A stretch of 64,000 nucleotides of DNA from Pseudomonadota bacterium (GCA_021836225.1 JAKBJA010000026.1:59834-123833); one strand, 5' to 3'; shown: positions 54,619 to 63,961, counted from the stretch's first letter. The notes: generated from the sequence alone by a model not told the origin. Made by a program: numbers and translations.

Positions 54619-55773
54619 ATGAAAAGCATGTGGCAACGGGCAGGAGTGGTAGGGGCGGCATGGGCCGCCAGCCAGTCAGCGCTGGCGGACTATGCATACA
54701 ACCTGCAGCCACCGGCGAGTCAGGTGGCGCGGGATGTATTCCATCTGCACAACCTCATCATGCTGGTGTGCGTGGGTATTTTCATCGTGGTATTCGGCGC
54801 GATGTTCTATTCGCTGTTCAAGCATCGCAAATCGGTTGGCCACAAGGCCGCGCACTTCCACGAAAACACCACGGTCGAAATCATCTGGACCGTGATTCCT
54901 TTCGTTATCCTGGTGGGGATGGCCTATCCGGCCGCCAAGGTGGTGATCGAGATGAAGGACACCTCCAATCCCGACATGACCGTCAAGATCACCGGCTACC
55001 AGTGGAAGTGGGGGTATGACTACCTCAACGATGGCGTTCACTTCTATAGCACCCTAGCCACCCCGCGCGAGCAGATTGACGGTACCGCGGCCAAGGATGC
55101 GCACTATCTGCTGGAAGTGGACGAGCCGATGGTGGTGCCGGTGGGCAAACGGATACGTTTGCTGGTTACCGCCAACGACGTGATCCACTCCTGGTGGGTG
55201 CCTGCGTTTGGCGTCAAGCAGGACGGGATCCCGGGTTTCATCCGTGACAGCTGGTTCAAGGCCGACAAGATCGGCACCTACCGTGGGCAGTGCGCCGAAC
55301 TGTGCGGCAAGGACCATGGATTCATGCCGATTGTGGTCAAGGTGGTCTCGGAAGAGGACTACAAGGCCTGGGTGGCGAAGAAGAAAGGCACAGCGCAAAC
55401 CGCGGCTGCCGACAACGGCAAAACCTTCAAACTCGAGGAGTTGGTGGCACGCGGCGAGAAGGTCTATCAAGCCAACTGTGTCGCCTGCCACCAGGCCAAC
55501 GGCATGGGCCTGCCTGGCGTGTTCCCGGCGATGAACGGCTCCAAGGTTGCCACCGGACCGATCGACGCGCATATCAAGATCGTGTTGCACGGCGGCCGCC
55601 CGGGTACCGCCATGGTCGGGTTTGCCGACCGCCTGTCCGATGCGGAGATAGCCGCAGTGGTGACGTACGAGCGCAATGCGTGGAACAACAAGATGGGTGA
55701 CGCGGCCCAACCCGCGGACATCGCAGCCGCCCGTGGGGGCGCCGCCGTTGCCGCCGCCCCCGCCGCGCAATGA
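54619..55773 (+). CDS. coxB: Cytochrome c oxidase subunit II with fused cytochrome c domain
   Basis: A 384-residue protein. A signal peptide ends at about residue 23 (ALA), two membrane helices follow (near 42-65 and 85-105), then the CuA domain with Cys225, Cys229, His233 and Met236 in QCAELCGKDHGFM. A C-terminal cytochrome c domain has the heme motif CVACH at 287-291 and a Met ligand likely in GTAMVGF. It accepts electrons from cytochrome c and passes them to subunit I. The ATG at 54619 follows GAGAGGACGGGGG. The last 20 residues are Ala-rich. Confidence 0.97.
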   Translation: MKSMWQRAGVVGAAWAASQSALADYAYNLQPPASQVARDVFHLHNLIMLVCVGIFIVVFGAMFYSLFKHRKSVGHKAAHFHENTTVEIIWTVIPFVILVGMAYPAAKVVIEMKDTSNPDMTVKITGYQWKWGYDYLNDGVHFYSTLATPREQIDGTAAKDAHYLLEVDEPMVVPVGKRIRLLVTANDVIHSWWVPAFGVKQDGIPGFIRDSWFKADKIGTYRGQCAELCGKDHGFMPIVVKVVSEEDYKAWVAKKKGTAQTAAADNGKTFKLEELVARGEKVYQANCVACHQANGMGLPGVFPAMNGSKVATGPIDAHIKIVLHGGRPGTAMVGFADRLSDAEIAAVVTYERNAWNNKMGDAAQPADIAAARGGAAVAAAPAAQ

Positions 55774-55796
55774 ACAACCGAGAGGAGAGCACAGTC

Positions 55797-57377
55797 ATGT
55801 CTGACGCAGCACACGCCCACGACGACCACGGACACCACGCGCATCCCACCGGCATCATGCGCTGGCTGACCACGACCAATCACAAGGACATCGGCACGAT
55901 GTATCTGTGGTTTGCGTTGATCATGTTGTTCTCCGCCGGGACCATGGCGCTTCTGATCCGTTCCGAACTGTTTCATCCTGGCCTGCAGTTGATGCACCCG
56001 GATTTTTTCAACCAGCTCACCACCATGCACGGCCTGATCATGATTTTCGGCGCGATCATGCCGGCCTTCACCGGCTTTGCGAACTGGCAGGTCCCGCTGA
56101 TGCTGGGTGCGCCGGACATGGCGTTCCCGCGCATGAACAACTGGAGTTTCTGGCTGCTGCCGGTGGCAGGCATCATGCTGCTGGGCTCGTTCTGGTTGCC
56201 GGGCGGTGCAGTGGCGGGTGGCTGGACGATGTATCCGCCGCTCTTCATCCAGGGCGGGGTGTCCTACGACCTGACGATTCTCGCCGTGCACATCATGGGC
56301 CTGTCGTCGATCATGGGCTCAATCAACATCATCACCACCATCCTCAACATGCGTGCGCCCGGGCTCACGCTGATGAAGATGCCGCTCTTCTGCTGGACCT
56401 GGCTGATTACGGCCTATCTGCTGATTGCCACCATGCCGGTGCTGGCGGGCGCGGTGACCATGCTGCTGACCGACCGTAATTTCGGTACGCATTTCTTCAA
56501 CGCGGCCGGCGGTGGCGATCCTGTGATGTTCCAGCACATATTCTGGTTCTTCGGACACCCGGAGGTCTACATCCTGATCCTGCCGGCATTCGGCATCGTG
56601 TCGCAGATCATCCCCACCTTTGCGAGGAAGCCGCTGTTCGGGTATGCCTCGATGGTGTACGCCACGGCATCCATCGCGATCCTGTCGTTCACCGTCTGGG
56701 CGCACCACATGTTCACCACCGGGATGCCGGTGGCGAGCCAGTTGTTCTTCATGTTCTCCACCATGCTGATCGCCGTGCCTACCGGTGTGAAGGTGTTCAA
56801 CTGGGTGGCCACGATGTGGAAGGGCTCGCTGACCTTCGAAACGCCGATGCTGTTCGCCATCGCGTTCGTGTGCCTGTTCACGATCGGAGGCTTCTCGGGC
56901 CTGGTGCTGGCGATGGCGCCGGTCGATATCCAGCTGCAGGATACCTATTACGTGGTGGCGCATTTCCATTACGTCCTGGTCTCCGGCGCGCTGTTCTCCA
57001 TTTTTGCCGGGATCTACTTCTGGCTGCCGAAATGGACGGGCCACATGTACAGCGAGACGCTGGGTAAATGGCACTTCTGGCTGTCGGTCATCGGCATGAA
57101 CATCGTGTTCTTCCCGATGCACTTCCTCGGCCTGGCCGGCATGCCGCGACGCATTCCCGACTATGCGCTGCAATTCACCGAGTTCAACCAGATCGCTACC
57201 GTGGGCGCGTTCATCTTCGGCTTCAGCCAGTTGCTCTTCCTCGCGGTGGTGCTGAAAACGATCAAGGGGGGAGCCAAGGCCAGCGCTCAGGTCTGGGAGG
57301 GGGCGCAGGGTCTGGAGTGGACGGTGCCTTCGCCGGCGCCATACCACACCTTCGAAACCGCGCCGGTGGTGAAATGA
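55797..57377 (+). CDS. coxA: Cytochrome c oxidase subunit I
   Basis: A 526-residue heme-copper oxidase subunit with twelve membrane helices. The heme a His is in TTMHGLIMIFGAIMP; the CuB ligands are in FFGHPEVYILILPAFG (His-Tyr pair) and VWAHHMFTTG; the paired heme His residues are in VVAHFHYVLVSG. The ATG at 55797 has GAGAGGAGAGC upstream and is preferred to an ATG at 55770 that overlaps the coxB stop. This is the catalytic, proton-pumping subunit. Confidence 0.98.
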   Translation: MSDAAHAHDDHGHHAHPTGIMRWLTTTNHKDIGTMYLWFALIMLFSAGTMALLIRSELFHPGLQLMHPDFFNQLTTMHGLIMIFGAIMPAFTGFANWQVPLMLGAPDMAFPRMNNWSFWLLPVAGIMLLGSFWLPGGAVAGGWTMYPPLFIQGGVSYDLTILAVHIMGLSSIMGSINIITTILNMRAPGLTLMKMPLFCWTWLITAYLLIATMPVLAGAVTMLLTDRNFGTHFFNAAGGGDPVMFQHIFWFFGHPEVYILILPAFGIVSQIIPTFARKPLFGYASMVYATASIAILSFTVWAHHMFTTGMPVASQLFFMFSTMLIAVPTGVKVFNWVATMWKGSLTFETPMLFAIAFVCLFTIGGFSGLVLAMAPVDIQLQDTYYVVAHFHYVLVSGALFSIFAGIYFWLPKWTGHMYSETLGKWHFWLSVIGMNIVFFPMHFLGLAGMPRRIPDYALQFTEFNQIATVGAFIFGFSQLLFLAVVLKTIKGGAKASAQVWEGAQGLEWTVPSPAPYHTFETAPVVK

Positions 57378-57493
57378 GCGGCGGCACGACCGACATGGCG
57401 GGGAAGCAGAACGGAAAATACCTGACGGCCGGCATTCTGGCGGCCATCGCGATCGGCCTGTTTCTGTACACCCTGTACAACGGATTGAACTAG
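57374..57493 (+). CDS. 39-residue single-helix peptide of the cox cluster
   Basis: A short frame starting with an ATG that overlaps the coxA stop (ATGA) and ending 3 bases before ctaG. The peptide has a polar N-terminus (MSGGTTDMAGKQNGKYL) and one membrane helix (TAGILAAIAIGLFLYTLYNG). Betaproteobacterial cox clusters often have a tiny 'cytochrome oxidase small assembly protein' at this place, and this fits in size and layout. Confidence 0.72.
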   Translation: MSGGTTDMAGKQNGKYLTAGILAAIAIGLFLYTLYNGLN

Positions 57494-57496
57494 CCC

Positions 57497-58054
57497 ATGG
57501 CAACCGGCAAGATCTCCACGCTGACCAAGCTCATCGTTGTGGCGTTGGGCATGTTCGGGTTTGGATTCGCGCTGGTGCCGTTTTATTACAAGATCTGCGA
57601 AGTGACCGGAATCAATTCCGGCGACGAGCAGAGCCTGGTGAAGAACACCCAGGTCGACACCAGCCGCTGGGTGACGATCGAATTCGACGCCAATACCAAC
57701 GAAGGCCTGCCGTGGCAGTTCAAGCCCGCTCAGCGCAGCCTCAGGGTGCATCCGGGCCAGCTGGTGCAGGTGGAATACAACGTGGTCAACAACAGTGATC
57801 ACGCGATTGTGGGGCAGGCCGTTCCGAGCTACGGCCCGGCCCGGGCGGGGGTGTTCTTCAAGAAGATCGAGTGCTTCTGTTTCACGCCGCAGAAGGTTGC
57901 GGCGGGCGAGCATCGCCGGATGCCGGTGTTGTTCGTGCTGGATCCGTCGATGGACAGGGACCTGCATACGGTGACCCTGTCCTACACATTCTTCGATACG
58001 GACACGAAGGCGCAGACGGCGGCGCTGCGCAAGAACACGGGGCCGCATGGCTGA
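57497..58054 (+). CDS. ctaG: Cytochrome c oxidase assembly protein CtaG/Cox11
   Basis: A 185-residue copper chaperone with one N-terminal membrane helix (about 10-28) and a periplasmic domain. The copper-binding Cys pair is in FKKIECFCFTPQ. It delivers copper to the CuB site of subunit I. It starts 3 bases after the small peptide and overlaps the DUF2970 gene by 8 bases. Confidence 0.96.
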   Translation: MATGKISTLTKLIVVALGMFGFGFALVPFYYKICEVTGINSGDEQSLVKNTQVDTSRWVTIEFDANTNEGLPWQFKPAQRSLRVHPGQLVQVEYNVVNNSDHAIVGQAVPSYGPARAGVFFKKIECFCFTPQKVAAGEHRRMPVLFVLDPSMDRDLHTVTLSYTFFDTDTKAQTAALRKNTGPHG

Positions 58055-58244
58055 CAAGGGCAACCTCAAGGCCGCACTCGCCGTGTTCTGGAGTTTCTTC
58101 GGCGTGCGCAAACGGCGTGATTACGACGCCGATGCAAAAAGCCTGACCCCGGCGCAGATCATCATTGCCGGGCTGATCGGCGGCTTGGCGTTTGTTTTGA
58201 CGATGTTGCTGGTGGTTTACCTGGCGCTGCAGTTCGTGAAGTGA
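58047..58244 (+). CDS. DUF2970 small membrane protein
   Basis: A 65-residue protein: AALAVFWSFFGVRKRRDYD followed by one membrane helix in QIIIAGLIGGLAFVLTMLLV. It fits the DUF2970 family, which sits between ctaG and subunit III in Betaproteobacteria. The start overlaps the ctaG end. Its role in the oxidase is not established. Confidence 0.85.
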   Translation: MADKGNLKAALAVFWSFFGVRKRRDYDADAKSLTPAQIIIAGLIGGLAFVLTMLLVVYLALQFVK

Positions 58245-58274
58245 ACGATCAATAGACGAGGATGAGGGGGAAAC

Positions 58275-59141
58275 ATGAGCTTGGCACAAACCGATAAATA
58301 TTATCTGCCGCAACCTTCGCTCTGGCCGATCATCGGCTCGGTCGCACTGCTGACAATGGCCGTGGGCGGCGTCATGACCATGCACCACGTCAACCATGGC
58401 GGCTGGGTTCTGATTGCCGGTGTAGCCGTGCTGTTCTTCATGATGTTCGGCTGGTTCGGCGAAGTGATCCGCGACAGCGAGGCGGGCCGTTACAACAAGC
58501 AGGTCGATTCCTCGTTCCGCTGGTCGATGAGCTGGTTCATCTTTTCAGAAGTGATGTTCTTCGCCGCGTTTTTCGGTGCGCTGTTCTATACCCGGGTGTT
58601 GTCGGTGCCCTGGCTGGGGGAGTCCGATACGATGCAGCAGCTCTGGCCGACGTTCAAGGCCACGTGGCCGACTGCGGGCCCCGGCCTGACGGCCGATGGC
58701 CTGAAATTCACCCCGATGGAGGCATGGGGCATCCCGGCCATCAACACGCTGCTGCTGCTGAGTTCCGGCGTCACCGTGACCTGGGCACACTGGGGACTGA
58801 AAAAGAGCAACCGCACGCAGCTGATTCTGGGGCTGGCGATGACGGTGGCGCTCGGTGTGACCTTTCTTGGCCTGCAGGCCTTCGAATACCATCATGCCTA
58901 CACCGAAATGGGCCTGACGCTGGGTGCCGGCGTGTATGGCGCGACCTTCTTCATGTTGACCGGTTTTCACGGGTTTCATGTGCTGGTGGGGACGACGATG
59001 CTGATCGTCATGCTGCTGCGTTCGATCGCCGGGCATTTCACCGCTGAACATCACTTCGCTTTCGAGGCAGTGTCGTGGTACTGGCACTTTGTCGACGTTG
59101 TGTGGGTGCTGCTGTTCATCCTGGTCTACTGGTTGATCTGA
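58275..59141 (+). CDS. coxC: Cytochrome c oxidase subunit III
   Basis: A 288-residue polytopic protein with seven membrane helices. FRWSMSWFIFSEVMFFAAFF and GFHGFHVLVGTTMLIVMLLR, and EAVSWYWHFVDVVWVLLFIL at the end, are subunit III signatures. It stabilises subunit I. The ATG at 58275 has GAGGGGG upstream. A strong bidirectional terminator follows at 59182. Confidence 0.97.
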   Translation: MSLAQTDKYYLPQPSLWPIIGSVALLTMAVGGVMTMHHVNHGGWVLIAGVAVLFFMMFGWFGEVIRDSEAGRYNKQVDSSFRWSMSWFIFSEVMFFAAFFGALFYTRVLSVPWLGESDTMQQLWPTFKATWPTAGPGLTADGLKFTPMEAWGIPAINTLLLLSSGVTVTWAHWGLKKSNRTQLILGLAMTVALGVTFLGLQAFEYHHAYTEMGLTLGAGVYGATFFMLTGFHGFHVLVGTTMLIVMLLRSIAGHFTAEHHFAFEAVSWYWHFVDVVWVLLFILVYWLI

Positions 59142-59181
59142 GCCCCTTCCCGGGTTCGCCACGCCAGGACGTGGCACGGTT

Positions 59182-59216
59182 CAACAAAAAGCCGCGTCCA
59201 GCGCGGCTTTTTGTTG
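59182..59216. terminator. Bidirectional intrinsic terminator
   Basis: A perfect 15-bp inverted repeat: CAACAAAAAGCCGCG, a 5-base loop TCCAG, then CGCGGCTTTTTGTTG. The GC-rich stem core with A/T tracts on each side can end transcripts of coxC (+) and of the DUF2909 gene (-), which converge here. Confidence 0.9.
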
Positions 59217-59227
59217 CGGCGGGTGGC

Positions 59228-59428
59228 TCAGCGTAGCCCGGTTTGCGGGATGATGCCGAAGTAATAGCCGCCCATCAGCAGGAGAAAGAGGGTAAGGGAG
59301 AGCGCGACACGGATGGTGAGCATCTTGACCGTGCGATCCGACTGTCCCTTGTCCTTGATGAGATAGTAGAGTGCGCTGGCGAGGCTGGCCAGGATGAACA
59401 CGATGAAGAGCAGGGCAATGATGCGCAT
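59228..59428 (-). CDS. DUF2909 twin-helix membrane protein
   Basis: A 66-residue protein with two membrane helices (about 2-22 and 44-62): MRIIALLFIVFILASLASAL, a polar loop with DKGQSDRTVKMLTIRVAL, then LLLMGGYYFGIIPQTG. It matches the twin-transmembrane DUF2909 family. The ATG at 59428 is chosen since the frame upstream is not protein-like. It is divergent from SURF1 with a 48-base gap. It is found beside SURF1 in many Betaproteobacteria; function unknown. Confidence 0.82.
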   Translation of the reverse strand: MRIIALLFIVFILASLASALYYLIKDKGQSDRTVKMLTIRVALSLTLFLLLMGGYYFGIIPQTGLR

Positions 59429-59476
59429 GGAACGGTACGCTCGCAAAAATTCCAGTCTAACCGGATTGGCCGGCCC

Positions 59477-60214
59477 ATGCACTTGTTGAAGCTGCGTATC
59501 GGCGCGTGGCAGTTTGCGCCAGGTGTGTGGCCAACGCTGGCCATGCTGTTCTTCCTAGTACTGACGCTGTGGCTCGGCAACTGGCAGACTGGGCGCGCCG
59601 AAACCAAGCGTGCCCTGCAGGCGCGTTACGACACCGCGATGCAGGAGGCGCCCATCCATATAGGCAGCACGCTGCTGGACCGCGACAGCGTGCTGTACCG
59701 GAAGCTGGAAGTACGGGGCGTGTTTGATCCCGCGCACACCATCCTTCTCGACAACCGCATCTATAAAGGCGTGGCGGGGTATCACGTATTGACGCCGCTC
59801 ATCATAGACGGCGGATCGCTAGCCATTCTGGTCAATCGCGGCTGGGTGGCGGTGGGACGCTCGCGCGAGCAGGTTCCGCTGCCGCCGACGCCGAGCGGGC
59901 AGGTGCGGATCGAAGGCATGGCGGTCGAGCCGCAAAGCCGTTATCTCGAGTTGATGCATACGGCGCCGCAGGGGCGCGTGTGGGAGAACCTGGATTTCGC
60001 GCGCTATGCAGCGACCACCCGGCTGACCTTGCAGCCGGTGCTGTTGTTGCAGACCAGCCCGCAGGCGGATGGCTTGCGGCGAGACTGGCCGCGTCCCGAT
60101 ACCGGCGTCAGCATGCATGTCGGCTATGCGATCCAATGGTACAGTCTGGCGACGACGCTGGCGGTGTTGTGGCTGGTCCTGAATGTGAAACGTCATCAGG
60201 GTGATGACGAATGA
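59477..60214 (+). CDS. SURF1 family oxidase assembly protein
   Basis: A 245-residue protein with one membrane helix near each end (about 17-36 and 215-235). LGNWQTGRAETKRAL, YRKLEVRGVFDPAHTILLDN, VLVNRGWV in the form AILVNRGWVAVG, and GYAIQWYSLATTLAVLWLVL are SURF1 signatures. SURF1 binds heme a and helps insert it in subunit I. The ATG at 59477 removes 78 upstream codons that lie antisense to the DUF2909 gene. Confidence 0.93.
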   Translation: MHLLKLRIGAWQFAPGVWPTLAMLFFLVLTLWLGNWQTGRAETKRALQARYDTAMQEAPIHIGSTLLDRDSVLYRKLEVRGVFDPAHTILLDNRIYKGVAGYHVLTPLIIDGGSLAILVNRGWVAVGRSREQVPLPPTPSGQVRIEGMAVEPQSRYLELMHTAPQGRVWENLDFARYAATTRLTLQPVLLLQTSPQADGLRRDWPRPDTGVSMHVGYAIQWYSLATTLAVLWLVLNVKRHQGDDE

Positions 60215-60807
60215 TGTCCCCAACGTCCGGAATGGTTTCAACTATGCAATTGAGCTCGCGCAGCAAATTCCTGTTTCTGATGGGCGTGTTCCTGATGCCC
60301 GTGGTGGCCGCCTATCTGGCCTACGCGGGCTGGCGCCCGGCCGGCCACTCCAATTACGGCGACCTGCTCAAGGTGACGTCCTTGCAGCAGACGGCAGGAA
60401 GTACCTTCGACGGCCACCCGTTCAATCTGGATGCGCTGCGCGGCAAATGGGTGATGGTGCATGTAGGCCCCGCACGCTGCGATGCGGCCTGTGCACGGCA
60501 ACTCTACCTGATGCGCCAGACGCGGATCGCGCAGGGGAAGGAGCAGGACCGCATCGAACGGCTGTGGGTGATGACCGACGGCGGGACGCCGGACACGCAG
60601 CTATTGCAGGCACATCCCGGTTTGCATGTCTGGCGGCCGGCTGACGCAGGTTTCGTGATGCAGTTTCCCGCGGCGCAGGATCGGGCCGCGCACATTTATC
60701 TGGTCGACCCGCTGGGTAACCTGATGCTGCGTTTCCCGGCGCAGGTCGATCCCAAGGGCATGATGAGGGATCTCAGGCTGCTGCTCAAGGCGTCCCAGAT
60801 AGGCTGA
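60211..60807 (+). CDS. Sco/thioredoxin-like membrane protein of the cox cluster
   Basis: A 198-residue protein with one N-terminal membrane helix (about 20-40) and a thioredoxin-like domain. The C-x3-C pair Cys90/Cys94 in VHVGPARCDAACARQLY sits where Sco proteins bind copper. ERLWVMTDGGTPDTQLL and HIYLVDPLGNLMLRFP fit the same fold. The conserved distal Sco His is not evident, so it may be a redox helper and not a metal chaperone. It overlaps the SURF1 stop in ATGA. Confidence 0.82.
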   Translation: MMSPTSGMVSTMQLSSRSKFLFLMGVFLMPVVAAYLAYAGWRPAGHSNYGDLLKVTSLQQTAGSTFDGHPFNLDALRGKWVMVHVGPARCDAACARQLYLMRQTRIAQGKEQDRIERLWVMTDGGTPDTQLLQAHPGLHVWRPADAGFVMQFPAAQDRAAHIYLVDPLGNLMLRFPAQVDPKGMMRDLRLLLKASQIG

Positions 60808-60819
60808 CCCGGACTGACC

Positions 60820-61803
60820 ATGACGACATACCGCAAATTCATTCTGGCTGCCCTGATCCTCGCGTTCGGGGTGGTGACCCTGGGCGCCTACGTTCGTTTG
60901 TCCGATGCCGGATTGGGGTGCCCTGACTGGCCCGGATGCTACGGCAAGCTGACGCCGCACAATGCGGCCGCCGCCATCAATGCCGAACTGGCCGTGCGCC
61001 CCGATGGGCCCGTGTCCCATGCGAAAGCCTGGAAGGAAATGGTGCACCGTTACTTTGCCGGCACCCTCGGCCTGCTGGTGCTGGCCATTGCCGTGCTGGC
61101 ATGGCGCGGGCGGCGCGAAACCCGCGGCGGCCTGGGGCTGCCGCTGCTGCTGCTCGGCCTGATCGTGTTTCAGGCGATGCTGGGCATGTGGACCGTCACC
61201 CAGTTGCTGAAGCCGCTGATCGTCAGTTCGCATTTGCTGGGGGGCATGACGACACTCTCCCTGCTGTTGTGGCTGTGGTTGCGCGAACGGGGGCAATACG
61301 GCCACCCTTATTATGCGAACAGCGATCATCTGCGCGGCATTGCCTTGCTGGGGTTGGCGCTGGTGGCGGTGCAGATCGGGCTGGGCGGCTGGGTGAGCAC
61401 CAACTATGCGGCCCTGGCCTGTCCCGATTTTCCGTTGTGTCACGGCGCGTGGATGCCGCCCATGGATTTCGAACAGGGTTTCACCCTGCACCGGAAGCTC
61501 GGCGAGACCGCCACGGGCGAGCTGTTGCCGCTGACGGCCTTGACGGCCATCCACTGGACGCATCGGGTCATGGCCCTGGTGGTGACGCTGTATTTGGGCT
61601 GGCTGGTGACGCGCCTGCTGCGCAGCCCCGGTTATGCCGGCATGGGTCTGGCCATTGGCGGCCTGCTGACGCTGCAGGTTTCGTTGGGCATCAGCAATGT
61701 CGTGTTCAGCCTGCCGCTGCCGGTGGCGGTCGCGCATAACGCCGGGGCGGCGCTGTTGCTGTCCAGTCTGGTGCTGCTGAATTATCGGGTACGCAGGAGA
61801 TGA
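60820..61803 (+). CDS. ctaA: Heme A synthase
   Basis: A 327-residue protein with eight membrane helices. It oxidises the C8 methyl of heme O to give heme [21 protein letters not shown] is the typical first loop with its Cys pair, [16 protein letters not shown] and [15 protein letters not shown] carry heme-ligand His residues, and [19 protein letters not shown] is the second Cys loop. The stop overlaps ctaB. Confidence 0.96.
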   Translation: MTTYRKFILAALILAFGVVTLGAYVRLSDAGLGCPDWPGCYGKLTPHNAAAAINAELAVRPDGPVSHAKAWKEMVHRYFAGTLGLLVLAIAVLAWRGRRETRGGLGLPLLLLGLIVFQAMLGMWTVTQLLKPLIVSSHLLGGMTTLSLLLWLWLRERGQYGHPYYANSDHLRGIALLGLALVAVQIGLGGWVSTNYAALACPDFPLCHGAWMPPMDFEQGFTLHRKLGETATGELLPLTALTAIHWTHRVMALVVTLYLGWLVTRLLRSPGYAGMGLAIGGLLTLQVSLGISNVVFSLPLPVAVAHNAGAALLLSSLVLLNYRVRRR

Positions 61804-62702
61804 GTATGGAATCCTTGATGGTTCAGGGCGCGGCCTGTCGCTGCCAGCAGTTTCTGGCGCTGTGCAAGTTGCGCGTCGTCAGTCTGATCGTATTCACGGC
61901 GGTGATCGGCATGTTTCTCGCCGTGCCCGGCTGGCCGGAGTGGAACGCACTGTGGGCGGGCACGCTCGGCATCGCCCTGGTGGCAGGCGCGGCTGCGGCA
62001 TTCAATTGCCTGATCGAGCAGAAAATCGACGCCGTGATGGCGCGCACACGCGCGCGCCCGCTGCCGCGCGGCGAACTGACGAGTACCCAGACGCTGGTGT
62101 TCTCCGGCGTGGTGGGCGGAGCGGGCCTGTATCTGCTGAACACGTTCGTCAACCCGCTCACGATGTGGCTGACGCTGGCCACGTTTGTCGGCTATGCGGT
62201 GATCTATACGGCCATACTGAAACCGGCTACGCCGCAAAACATCGTCATCGGCGGCGCCTCCGGCGCGATGCCGCCGGTGCTCGGGTGGGCGGCGGCCACC
62301 GGCGAAATTCACCACGATGCCCTGTTGCTGTTCCTCATCATTTTTGCCTGGACGCCACCGCACTTCTGGGCGCTCGCTCTTTACCGGCGCGAGGAGTATG
62401 CCCGGGCCGGACTGCCGATGCTGCCGGTGACGCATGGCGAGGCCTACACCCGTTTGCATGTGCTGCTTTACACCCTGCTGCTGTTTGCCGTGACCATGTT
62501 GCCGGTCGGCACCGGCATGGGCGGGTGGATATACCTGATCGGCGCCGTTTTGCTCGGTGGCCGTTTCATCCATTACGGCTGGCGGCTGTATCGCGAATAC
62601 AGCGATGCCTTGGCAAAACAGACCTTCCGCTATTCCATCTGGTATTTGAGCGCCTTGTTTGCGATCATGCTGGTGGATCATTATTTCCATTTACCCATTT
62701 GA
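61800..62702 (+). CDS. ctaB: Protoheme IX farnesyltransferase (heme O synthase)
   Basis: A 300-residue UbiA-family membrane protein that adds farnesyl to heme b. [20 protein letters not shown] is the N-x3-D-x2-M motif region and [19 protein letters not shown] the second conserved block. Nine membrane helices are expected. The ATG overlaps the ctaA stop as ATGA, so both steps of heme A synthesis are translated together. Confidence 0.97.
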   Translation: MSMESLMVQGAACRCQQFLALCKLRVVSLIVFTAVIGMFLAVPGWPEWNALWAGTLGIALVAGAAAAFNCLIEQKIDAVMARTRARPLPRGELTSTQTLVFSGVVGGAGLYLLNTFVNPLTMWLTLATFVGYAVIYTAILKPATPQNIVIGGASGAMPPVLGWAAATGEIHHDALLLFLIIFAWTPPHFWALALYRREEYARAGLPMLPVTHGEAYTRLHVLLYTLLLFAVTMLPVGTGMGGWIYLIGAVLLGGRFIHYGWRLYREYSDALAKQTFRYSIWYLSALFAIMLVDHYFHLPI

Positions 62703-62737
62703 TTTGTATGGGGATTTGAGGGTCTATCTGGATATTC

Positions 62738-62761
62738 GGACAGGATTGTTTTATATTGTCC
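62738..62761 (+). promoter_or_regulatory. Candidate operator/promoter of the Rrf2 gene
   Basis: GGACAG and TTGTCC form an imperfect inverted repeat (5 of 6 pairs) around an AT-rich centre containing TTTTATATT. It lies 26 bases before the regulator's ATG, where autorepression by an Rrf2-type dimer would be expected. Not matched to a known site. Confidence 0.3.
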
Positions 62762-62786
62762 CCAGTTTGTTTCGTTGGGGTACCGG

Positions 62787-63251
62787 ATGATCCTCTCACG
62801 CACCAGTCAGTATGCCGTCCAGGCGCTGATCTACATGGCTACCCAGCCTGACGCCACGCCGGTGCTGAACAAGGATATCGCCGCCAAACTGGGTGTGCCC
62901 GCACCCTATCTGGCCAAGATCCTGCAAAGCCTGGCCAAGGGCAACCTGCTGTTCTCCTTTCGCGGCCGTCTCGGGGGTTTCTGTCTGCGCGAAGGCGGCG
63001 ACAAGGTCACCCTGATGCAAATCCTGCTGCTGACCGAAGGCCCGGCATTCACCCAGAGTTGCCTGCTGGGGCTGAAGAAGTGCAGCGATGAAACGGCATG
63101 TCCGCTGCATTTCCGCTGGGTACCCGTGAAGAAGAAAATCATCGACCTCCTGCAGGACACCACGCTGGACAAACTGGCGAAGGCGGTCGAGTCCGGCAAG
63201 TACCGGCTCGCGGACATTCCGGGAGAATTGTTCGAGCAGATCAAGGCATGA
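62787..63251 (+). CDS. Rrf2 family regulator with three cluster-type cysteines
   Basis: A 154-residue winged-helix regulator. MILSRTSQYAVQALIYMATQ and GVPAPYLAKILQSLAKGNLL form the DNA-binding part, with SFRGRLGGFCL as the wing. Cys92, Cys99 and Cys105 in SCLLGLKKCSDETACPLH are placed almost as in IscR and NsrR, which hold Fe-S clusters. It probably senses NO, oxygen or iron-sulfur status and controls oxidase genes (inference). The ATG at 62787 gives the standard N-terminus. The gene overlaps the Sco lipoprotein gene in ATGA. Confidence 0.9.
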   Translation: MILSRTSQYAVQALIYMATQPDATPVLNKDIAAKLGVPAPYLAKILQSLAKGNLLFSFRGRLGGFCLREGGDKVTLMQILLLTEGPAFTQSCLLGLKKCSDETACPLHFRWVPVKKKIIDLLQDTTLDKLAKAVESGKYRLADIPGELFEQIKA

Positions 63252-63841
63252 CAGGCTGGCGTGCCGCGGTCTGGGTCGCAGCCCTGTTCGCGCTGACCGC
63301 CTGTCAGCCCGCCCCGCAATCCCCCGTCTTCCAGGCGACCGACATTACGGGCGCAGCCTTTGCACGGGATTTCAGGCTGACCGATCACAACGGCCGGGTA
63401 CGCACACTGGCGGACTTCCGGGGCAAGGTCGTGGCCATTTTCTTTGGCTATACGCATTGTCCTGACGTGTGCCCCACCACGCTGTCGGACTTCGCTGCTG
63501 CGCTTAAACTATTGGGCGAGCAGGCCGGGCGTGTGCAGGTCATTTTCGTGACGCTGGACCCGCAGCGTGATACGCCGGAAATCCTGAAGCAGTTTGTGCC
63601 CGCCTTCAATCCGAGATTTCTCGGGATGTACACCGATGCCGCCACGCTGAAGGGGTTGGCGAAAGAATACAAAGTGGTCTATCAAAAGACCTCGGTAAAA
63701 GCGCCAGACGATTACCTGATCGACCACAGTGCCGGGACCTACGTCTATGACCCCAAGGGACATTTGAGGCTACTCATGCCCTATGGCAGCAGCCCCGAAG
63801 CCATCGCTCACGATTTGAAGGCGCTGCTCGAGACGTCCTGA
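63248..63841 (+). CDS. SCO1/SenC family lipoprotein
   Basis: A 197-residue copper chaperone. A lipoprotein signal ends ALFALTAC with Cys18 as the lipid site. The thioredoxin-like domain has the copper motif CPDVCP (Cys71, Cys75) in FFGYTHCPDVCPTTL and the distal His160 in DYLIDHSAGTYVYD. FVTLDPQRDTPEILKQFV is a further Sco signature. It helps to build the CuA site of subunit II. The start overlaps the Rrf2 stop. Confidence 0.96.
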   Translation: MTGWRAAVWVAALFALTACQPAPQSPVFQATDITGAAFARDFRLTDHNGRVRTLADFRGKVVAIFFGYTHCPDVCPTTLSDFAAALKLLGEQAGRVQVIFVTLDPQRDTPEILKQFVPAFNPRFLGMYTDAATLKGLAKEYKVVYQKTSVKAPDDYLIDHSAGTYVYDPKGHLRLLMPYGSSPEAIAHDLKALLETS

Positions 63842-63961
63842 ACCGAGTTTGGGCTTGCGGGACGCAGGCTGACCGGCATATAATCCCGCAGTTTTTTAAT
63901 ATAACCATATGCTGTTAAGGCGCAGCAGCAGGCGCTATTTTGGGTACAACAGGAGCGGTCC

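Noticed and set aside
56319..57503. A 394-codon open frame on the - strand
   Set aside because: Antisense to coxA; the His/Arg/Asp-rich product is a reading of the membrane-helix codons in reverse.
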